Below, one piece after another: positions 58,860 through 64,000 of a DNA stretch of 64,000 nt. Position 1 is the first letter of the stretch; every line of letters starts with the position of its first letter. The notes below the pieces were generated by a model, which was given only the letters and a program-made list of their open reading frames with translations, had not been told where the DNA came from and made no database searches. The stretch is taken from contig JAUVDV010000002.1 of assembly GCA_030595125.1 (NCBI GenBank), positions 34,501 to 98,500 of the forward strand. The letters run 5' to 3'. A program made the translations under genes and the position numbers. The DNA comes from Deltaproteobacteria bacterium (GTDB lineage: Bacteria; Myxococcota_A; Polyangia; JAAYKL01).

Positions 58860-59885
58860 ATGAAACCCAGAAATGAAGATACAGGTGGAGCAGCCATGTC
58901 TCCCATTGAAGATGATCGCATAATTGAGAAAGCTGCAGTGATACGGCAGACGCTCACCCGTGAAATCAAACAACAGATAGTGGGCCAGCAAGATGTGGTG
59001 GAACACCTGCTCGTTGCGTTGCTCGCCGGCGGGCACGTTCTGCTGGTGGGAGTTCCCGGGCTGGCCAAGACCCTGCTGGTCAAGACCCTTTCCGACTCGC
59101 TGTCGCTTTCTTTCGGCAGGATCCAGTTTACACCTGATCTGATGCCCACGGACATCACCGGTACGGATATCCTCGAGCAGAGCGATGGTCGGGGAAGGCA
59201 GTTCAGATTTCTCAAGGGGCCCCTGTTCTGCAATCTATTGCTGGCGGACGAGATAAACCGAACACCACCCAAAACCCAGGCGGCGCTGCTTCAGGCCATG
59301 CAGGAAAAGGCGGTGACGGCCGGCGGACAGACCTACGATCTGGATCCACCGTTCATGGTGTTCGCCACACAGAACCCCATCGAACAGGCCGGAACCTACG
59401 CGCTTCCGGAGGCACAACTTGATCGTTTCATGCTTCAGGTGGACGTGGGATATCCGAGCGGCGACGACGAAGTGGAGATCGTCAAGCGGACAACTTCCAG
59501 GGTTTCTGTCGAGGCCGTGCCAGCCATCGACAAGAGCCAAATTCTGGAGCTGCAGGATCTGGTTCCTCGGGTGCCCATAGCCGATCATGTGGTGGAGTAC
59601 GCGGTTAGGCTTGTGCGCCGATCGCGGCCGCAGGAGGTCGACGCGCCGGATGCGATCAAACAGTATGTTTCGTGGGGCGCTGGACCGAGGGCGGGCCAGA
59701 TGCTCGTCCTTGCGGCAAAGGCAAGGACACTTCTTCGAGGGCGTTTTACCGTGGACGTCGGCGACATTGTAGCCCTTGCTCCCGCAGTGCTCAGGCACCG
59801 GCTGGTCCTGAGCTTCGAGGCGGAGGCAGAGGGTGTTCGATCCGACGAGTTGATAGCCGGTATCATCGAGTCCATCTCACAATGA
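58860..59885 (+). CDS. MoxR-family AAA+ ATPase
   Basis: A 341-residue AAA+ ATPase. ATG 58860, or ATG 58896 with AGGTGGAG before it, is the start. Walker A is GVPGLAKTLLVK near 65; Walker B LLLADEINRTPPKTQAALL near 125; VFATQNPIEQAGTYALPEAQ carries sensor 1. MoxR ATPases act as chaperones for metal insertion or vWA-protein maturation. It is the first gene of the MoxR-DUF58-vWA operon, with a 4-bp overlap to the next. Confidence 0.93.
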   Translation: MKPRNEDTGGAAMSPIEDDRIIEKAAVIRQTLTREIKQQIVGQQDVVEHLLVALLAGGHVLLVGVPGLAKTLLVKTLSDSLSLSFGRIQFTPDLMPTDITGTDILEQSDGRGRQFRFLKGPLFCNLLLADEINRTPPKTQAALLQAMQEKAVTAGGQTYDLDPPFMVFATQNPIEQAGTYALPEAQLDRFMLQVDVGYPSGDDEVEIVKRTTSRVSVEAVPAIDKSQILELQDLVPRVPIADHVVEYAVRLVRRSRPQEVDAPDAIKQYVSWGAGPRAGQMLVLAAKARTLLRGRFTVDVGDIVALAPAVLRHRLVLSFEAEAEGVRSDELIAGIIESISQ

Positions 59886-60808
59886 CCGAGCGAGGGGAGC
59901 GCTCTCGAGGTCCGGTCGATCCGGGCGTCCTCGAGGCAGTCTCGACGCTGGTCATCGAGGTCAGGAACGTGGTCGAGGGCTTGCAGGGAGGTGGTCACGC
60001 TTCTTTGCATCAGGGTGCGTCAGTCGAGTTCGCCGAGCACAAGAAGTACTGCCCCGGAGACGATATAAGGCATATTGATTGGAGGGCGCTGGCCCGAACG
60101 GATCGCTATTTTGTCAAGGCCCACGAACGCGAGGTGACGCTGCGTTGCCTTCTCATGCTGGATTGTTCTTCGTCGATGGCCTATCAGGGTTCGCGGGTTG
60201 CCCGGTCCAAGCTGGATTACGCCCGTGTGCTTCTCGGCGCAATGGCGCACGTGCTGGTTCGCCAGGGTGATGCGGTGGGGCTTCTTCCCTTCGCGAGTTT
60301 GCCGTTGCCCCATCTCCCGCCTGACAGGAAACCCGAGTACCTGCCCGCCCTCATGAACAGGCTGGCCTCGTTGCAGCCGGCGCAGGACGGGGGCACGGGA
60401 TTTGTGGAGGCCATACACAGGGCGGCAGATCACGCAGGGCGAAGGGCGATGATCGTGATGGCGACCGATCTCTGGGACGCCGACCGTGATGTGGAGGTGG
60501 CGCTCGCCAGCCTCGCATCCCGGGGCCACGACGTGACGCTTTTCCATGTGCTTTCGCCTGACGAAATCGATTTTCCTTTCGATACGACGGCCACCTTCAA
60601 GGGGATGGAGGGTGGCGGCGGAGTACAGGTCGATCCGGCTCTCGTGCGGGAGGACTACAGGCGCGCGGTCATTGACATGGACTCGCGTTGGCGCAGGGTG
60701 ACCGGGGAGGCGCAGATGGATATGGTGTCGGCCACGACCGACAAGCCACCGGAAACTGTGCTGGCGGAATTCGCCTCCCGGAGGCACAGGGCCACGAGGA
60801 GACGATGA
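59882..60808 (+). CDS. DUF58 domain protein
   Basis: A 308-residue cytoplasmic protein. The start at ATG 59882 overlaps the MoxR stop. DUF58 core: LQGGGHASLHQGASVEFAEH, then YCPGDDIRHIDWRALARTD. The vWA-like C-terminal half carries MLDCSSSMAYQG (MIDAS) and MIVMATDLWD. Such proteins are partners of MoxR ATPases in envelope assembly. It overlaps the next gene by 4 bp. Confidence 0.92.
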   Translation: MTERGERSRGPVDPGVLEAVSTLVIEVRNVVEGLQGGGHASLHQGASVEFAEHKKYCPGDDIRHIDWRALARTDRYFVKAHEREVTLRCLLMLDCSSSMAYQGSRVARSKLDYARVLLGAMAHVLVRQGDAVGLLPFASLPLPHLPPDRKPEYLPALMNRLASLQPAQDGGTGFVEAIHRAADHAGRRAMIVMATDLWDADRDVEVALASLASRGHDVTLFHVLSPDEIDFPFDTTATFKGMEGGGGVQVDPALVREDYRRAVIDMDSRWRRVTGEAQMDMVSATTDKPPETVLAEFASRRHRATRRR

Positions 60809-62889
60809 CGTTTGGGTCTCCATGGATGCTGCTGGGCCTGGTGGCCGTGGGCGCGGTCCTCTGGCTGCACCTCAAGCCTCGCCGGGATCTGTTCATACCT
60901 TTCCCGGCGGTGGGGATGCTCAGACGGATTGCCCTTCGACGGGTGCCTCGGCTCAAGGTGCGCAGCCTGCTGATCCTGCTGGCGAGGATCCTGGCGATCG
61001 TTGCGCTGGTCCTGGCCGTGTCGAAGCCGGGGCTGACGGTTCGTCGACCCGGTGGTATCCGCTCGGGCATGGCGCTCGTCCAGATCATTCTGCTCGACGA
61101 CTCTCTCAGCATGCGACAGACCGGTCCGGGTGGACGCACGGCTTTTGATCGGGCACGAGAGATGGCCGTGGCGGAACTGGATCGTCTGAGACCCGGGGAT
61201 GCTTGCGCGCTGGTCCTGACCGGCGCCCCGGCGCGCGCGGTCAGAGGCGAGGCGCTGTTCGATCTCGAGCACGTCAGGCAGGACCTGTCCGCAGCGAAAC
61301 CCAGTTACAGATCGGGGGATATGGTCGGGGCTCTTCGGCTGGCTGCGAAGATGCTGGAGGATAGTCCGTTGCCTCAGCGCGAGGTAGTGCTCGTCACCGA
61401 TCTCGCCGATGATATGTGGAAAGATATGGATCTCCCCTGGTCCGACAGGGCCGGCGTCGGTTTTCGCGTCATCGGCGCGGTGTCGGAACAGCCGCCGGCA
61501 AATGTCTCGGTGGATCGAGTGAAGGTGCAGCCGCTGGGCGATGGTGTGACCCGTGAGGTGGAGGTGGAGGTGGTTGTCACGAACCATGGCAACGAGGCGA
61601 TTGTAGGCAAGGAGGTCATGCTCGAACTGGACGGGCAGGAAGTGGCCCGGGGGAGCCTCGATGTTCCCGCCAACGGGTCTGCGGTGAAGAGATTTCATCA
61701 TCGGTTCAGCGAGGAAGGGGCGCACAGGGGACTCGTGCGGATCGACGGGGACGCGCTTGTCGAGGACAACGTCAGGTACTTCTCTGCTGTGGTTCGCCGC
61801 GCCCTTAACGTCTTGGTGATCGACGGCGATTACAGGCCAGGCTCTTACCGGGACGAGGCCTTCTACCTTATGCGAGCCCTGGAAACACCCACCCCCTACG
61901 ATATCCCAATCAAGCCGATGGTGGTCGATGTGGCAACGGCCGGCACCGGTCCCCTTGGTGGTAACGATGTGATCTTCCTGGCCGGAGTCGAGTCAATCCA
62001 ACCGCCTCTTGCGAACAGAATCATCGATTTCGTGCGTTCGAAAAAGGGGCTGTTCATAGCGCCCGGCAACCGGGGCACTTCTGTGGCGGAGCTGGCCTCC
62101 ATAATGCCCGGTCGCGTACGCTCCGTTCGATCGGCGCGGCGGGCCGGGGGCGCTTTCTCGGTGGACGCGGTCTTGAGGTCCCATCCGATCTTCAAACCAT
62201 TCGGCGAGGGTCTCACCGGGCTCGAGAAGACTCGGGTTCAGACCCACCTCCTCGTGGATCCCGATCCGGCGGTGGAGCGTTCGGTGGTGGTTCAACTGAA
62301 GGGCGGATTGCCGTTGCTCCTGGAGCGAAAGGTCGGCAAGGGAATCGTGATGCTGCTCACAACCACCCTGGATCGGGACTGGACGGATCTGCCCATTCGC
62401 CCCGGGTATCTGCCACTTGTGCAGCGGGCGGCGAGATATCTGGCAGGACGTCTGGGGGATCGGGAGCCGAGGCGCGTTCAGGTTGGTCGGCCTATCGACC
62501 TGGAGGTGAGCGAAGGAATGCGTCGGTTGGTGGTGCTAGATCCGGGAGACGAGAAAACGGTGTTTGCCGCCAAGGAGCTGGTGGATCGTACCAGGGTTAG
62601 GTTCACCGGCACGATGACGCCGGGATCCTACAGGGTCTGGGCGCAGATGCCCGGATTCGGAGGATTGAAAGAGCTGTCGGATCTGGAGTTCGTGGTGGGG
62701 GCCGATCCAGTGGAGTCGAACCTGGCACGGGTGGCTAACGAGGAGGAGAGCAATGTTGCCGGTTCCCTTGAGGGGGTGGTGGGCGTGCTGCCGATCTGGC
62801 CGTACCTGCTCCTTTTCGCCGTGCTCTTTCTACTCTTCGAAACCTGGCTGGTCGGATACGGTTTGCGGAGATCACACGTTTCAAAATGA
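60805..62889 (+). CDS. BatA-like vWA membrane protein
   Basis: A 694-residue inner-membrane protein. ATG 60805 is set by the ATGA overlap. Two N-terminal helices (PWMLLGLVAVGAVLWLHL; ILLARILAIVALVLAVSKPG), then a vWA domain with MIDAS LLDDSLSMRQTG near 91 and VVLVTDLADD. The large periplasmic part includes a glutamine amidotransferase-like segment near 355-470 (FYLMRALETPTPYD, GLFIAPGNRG). A C-terminal helix (LPIWPYLLLFAVLFLLFETW) ends it. This is the BatA/aerotolerance type, working with MoxR and DUF58 in envelope integrity. Confidence 0.9.
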   Translation: MTFGSPWMLLGLVAVGAVLWLHLKPRRDLFIPFPAVGMLRRIALRRVPRLKVRSLLILLARILAIVALVLAVSKPGLTVRRPGGIRSGMALVQIILLDDSLSMRQTGPGGRTAFDRAREMAVAELDRLRPGDACALVLTGAPARAVRGEALFDLEHVRQDLSAAKPSYRSGDMVGALRLAAKMLEDSPLPQREVVLVTDLADDMWKDMDLPWSDRAGVGFRVIGAVSEQPPANVSVDRVKVQPLGDGVTREVEVEVVVTNHGNEAIVGKEVMLELDGQEVARGSLDVPANGSAVKRFHHRFSEEGAHRGLVRIDGDALVEDNVRYFSAVVRRALNVLVIDGDYRPGSYRDEAFYLMRALETPTPYDIPIKPMVVDVATAGTGPLGGNDVIFLAGVESIQPPLANRIIDFVRSKKGLFIAPGNRGTSVAELASIMPGRVRSVRSARRAGGAFSVDAVLRSHPIFKPFGEGLTGLEKTRVQTHLLVDPDPAVERSVVVQLKGGLPLLLERKVGKGIVMLLTTTLDRDWTDLPIRPGYLPLVQRAARYLAGRLGDREPRRVQVGRPIDLEVSEGMRRLVVLDPGDEKTVFAAKELVDRTRVRFTGTMTPGSYRVWAQMPGFGGLKELSDLEFVVGADPVESNLARVANEEESNVAGSLEGVVGVLPIWPYLLLFAVLFLLFETWLVGYGLRRSHVSK

Positions 62890-62926
62890 CAACCCGGTTG
62901 CCATTTTCTTGAAAACCAGGTTGTCA
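62887..62926 (+). terminator. Hairpin at end of MoxR operon
   Basis: TGACAACCCGGTT (62887-62899) pairs with AACCAGGTTGTCA (62914-62926), a 13-bp stem with one mismatch. It begins at the BatA stop codon. No T-run follows; next is a TGTCTGGCACC element. Likely terminator or REP-like. Confidence 0.55.
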
Positions 62927-63251
62927 TAATGTGTCTGGCACCCATACAGTCGTACTGGCCTTGATGACTACAAAGCCAATATAATCAGATGATTAGCAAC
63001 GGCACCTTCATTTGGCCGGCTATTTGCATTGCTGATACAACGTCATGAGCCACACGTCCATGAAAAATACAGGCACAAATGCAGGAACATTTTTTCATTG
63101 AAAACATATAATTGGTGCAACAAAGTGAGAAAGGGAAAACCAATTCGAAATTACATGTTGGGTTTCGAATCGGTTGCGTTTGATTTCTAACAACGTTAGA
63201 ATGCGAGCGCGAAAAAAACGGTTTTCCAATCTCCCAAAGGAGGAGAACGTC
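62927..63251. other. Intergenic region before last lipoprotein gene
   Basis: About 325 bp with no gene. It holds TGTCTGGCACC (62932), an AT-rich stretch, and the promoter listed separately. Neither strand has a convincing reading frame. I see no RNA gene. Confidence 0.4.
63174..63202 (+). promoter_or_regulatory. Candidate sigma-70 promoter
   Basis: TTGCGT, a 17-bp spacer and TAGAAT, 49 bp before the start of the partial vWA lipoprotein gene. Confidence 0.45.
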
Positions 63252-64000
63252 ATGAAGAGGTTATCTCTCGCAATTATGGTTTTGGTCGTCGGTTACGCGA
63301 TGATGCACATGGGTTGCATGGATCGCGAGCCCGCGCCGGTCTGTCCTGTTCCCACCGAACTCAACGAAACCGACGCCATGATCGGTGGTTTCGAGGGCGT
63401 GGACATGCTGGTTGTCGTGGACAACTCCATTTCCATGGCAGAGGAGCAGGAGGTTCTGGCCACCGCGTTCTTCCCCCTGGTCAATTCGCTGATCAATCCG
63501 CTTCCGGGCTGGATTTATCCCCGTGCGGACGATATTCGTATCGCCATCGTAACCTCGGATATGGGACTGTCCTGGGGTGGACAACCCTACTCGGAGGGTG
63601 ACGGATGGCCGGGAACAAACCCGTGCTCCGCGTCGGGTGACAACGGTGTATTTCAGACCTACGCCAACGGCTCAACCATCAATATCGAGGATGACGTCAT
63701 CCCGTGCGACGGTTCCAGTGCCCAGTGCCCCACCGGCTGGGACTGCAGCGTAACCGAGCTCGACGAGATCGGCGCCTGCATGGCCCCCGGCGGAGACGGC
63801 AGCGGCCAGGTTTGTCCGGACATGAACTCCACCTGGTCCGAGACCACGGAGACTGCCCCCAACGACGTAATGGCGTTCGAGGTAGCGTGTCTGGCGGATC
63901 AGGGTACCACCGGCTGCGGTTTCGAGCAGCAGCTTCAGTCCGCCGCGGCGGCGCTGAGCCGGTCCGACCAGGAGGCCTTCGTTCGAGATGAGTCCCTCCT
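63252..64000 (+). CDS. vWA lipoprotein, partial
   Basis: The gene runs off the right edge (249 residues seen). AAAGGAGGAGAA precedes the ATG at good spacing. The lipobox is MMHMGC. The vWA-like domain starts VDMLVVVDNSISMAEEQ (MIDAS DxSxS), with IVTSDMGLSWGG. A Cys-rich insertion contains PTGWDCSV and a segment CGFEQQLQSAAAAL, typical of large Myxococcota vWA lipoproteins. Unlike its relatives it has no Asp-Thr linker in the visible part. Confidence 0.85.
   Translation, partial: MKRLSLAIMVLVVGYAMMHMGCMDREPAPVCPVPTELNETDAMIGGFEGVDMLVVVDNSISMAEEQEVLATAFFPLVNSLINPLPGWIYPRADDIRIAIVTSDMGLSWGGQPYSEGDGWPGTNPCSASGDNGVFQTYANGSTINIEDDVIPCDGSSAQCPTGWDCSVTELDEIGACMAPGGDGSGQVCPDMNSTWSETTETAPNDVMAFEVACLADQGTTGCGFEQQLQSAAAALSRSDQEAFVRDESL

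Overview
The window looks like a chromosomal piece of a GC-rich Gram-negative bacterium of the Myxococcota / former Deltaproteobacteria type. This is inferred from gene content: many lipoproteins with long Asp-Thr or Asp-Ser linkers, AgmX/PglI-like C-terminal domains, a protein resembling the MXAN_5187 family, ECF sigma factors paired with FecR-TPR anti-sigma factors, von Willebrand A lipoproteins, and two candidate selenoproteins. No rRNA, CRISPR array, prophage or plasmid replication gene is visible. There is one tRNA, tRNA-Leu(CAA).

Layout. 1-2.7 kb: a partial secreted stalk-like protein, a small linker lipoprotein, and a FIST-domain sensor with a 69-residue partner, all on the minus strand. 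2.9-4.8 kb: a plus-strand redox cassette (thioredoxin, DUF6132-like protein, lipoprotein thioredoxin, FmdB zinc ribbon, TrxA, and a 46-codon membrane ORF with an in-frame TGA). 5.5-9.4 kb: ECF sigma factor, FecR anti-sigma factor, outer-membrane protein and two lipoproteins. 9.4-11.3 kb: bioF-bioD. 11.3-13.7 kb: a two-gene AlbA_2-ATPase/ParA module between 31-bp direct repeats. 13.7-23.8 kb: a second ECF locus in a dense run of linker lipoproteins. One of these is a thioredoxin-fold protein whose active site reads Cys-Ser-Thr-TGA, and a partial tandem duplication surrounds it.

23.9-43.5 kb is mostly housekeeping and envelope: murD, two OmpA-type proteins, an APC permease fused to UspA domains, a UDP-sugar pyrophosphorylase, an EfpL/YeiP-type EF-P paralogue, a cyclic 2,3-diphosphoglycerate synthase, tRNA-Leu, a glutaminyl-cyclase-like M28 enzyme and argS. 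43.6-52.8 kb: a CpsB-type phosphatase, a large FG-GAP lipoprotein, and an AgmX-MMPL-lipoprotein operon. 52.8-58.8 kb: pyk, an M29-like protein with altered metal ligands, a signal peptidase I lacking the usual lysine, murC, and a small lipoprotein with a defensin-like cysteine pattern. 58.9-64 kb: a MoxR-DUF58-BatA operon and a partial vWA lipoprotein.

How the genes may work together: much of the window serves the cell surface. Thirteen lipoproteins share the plan signal peptide, lipobox Cys, acidic Asp-Thr/Ser linker, variable C-terminal module (vWA, IgGFc-binding, FG-GAP, PPC-like, LamG-like, thioredoxin, defensin-like). Two ECF/FecR loci sit directly upstream of such lipoproteins and could control them. 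The strongest unusual signals are the two in-frame TGA codons at redox-relevant positions, the repeat-flanked AlbA_2/ParA pair, and the defensin-like lipoprotein. All functions are read from the sequence by eye; no database search was run.
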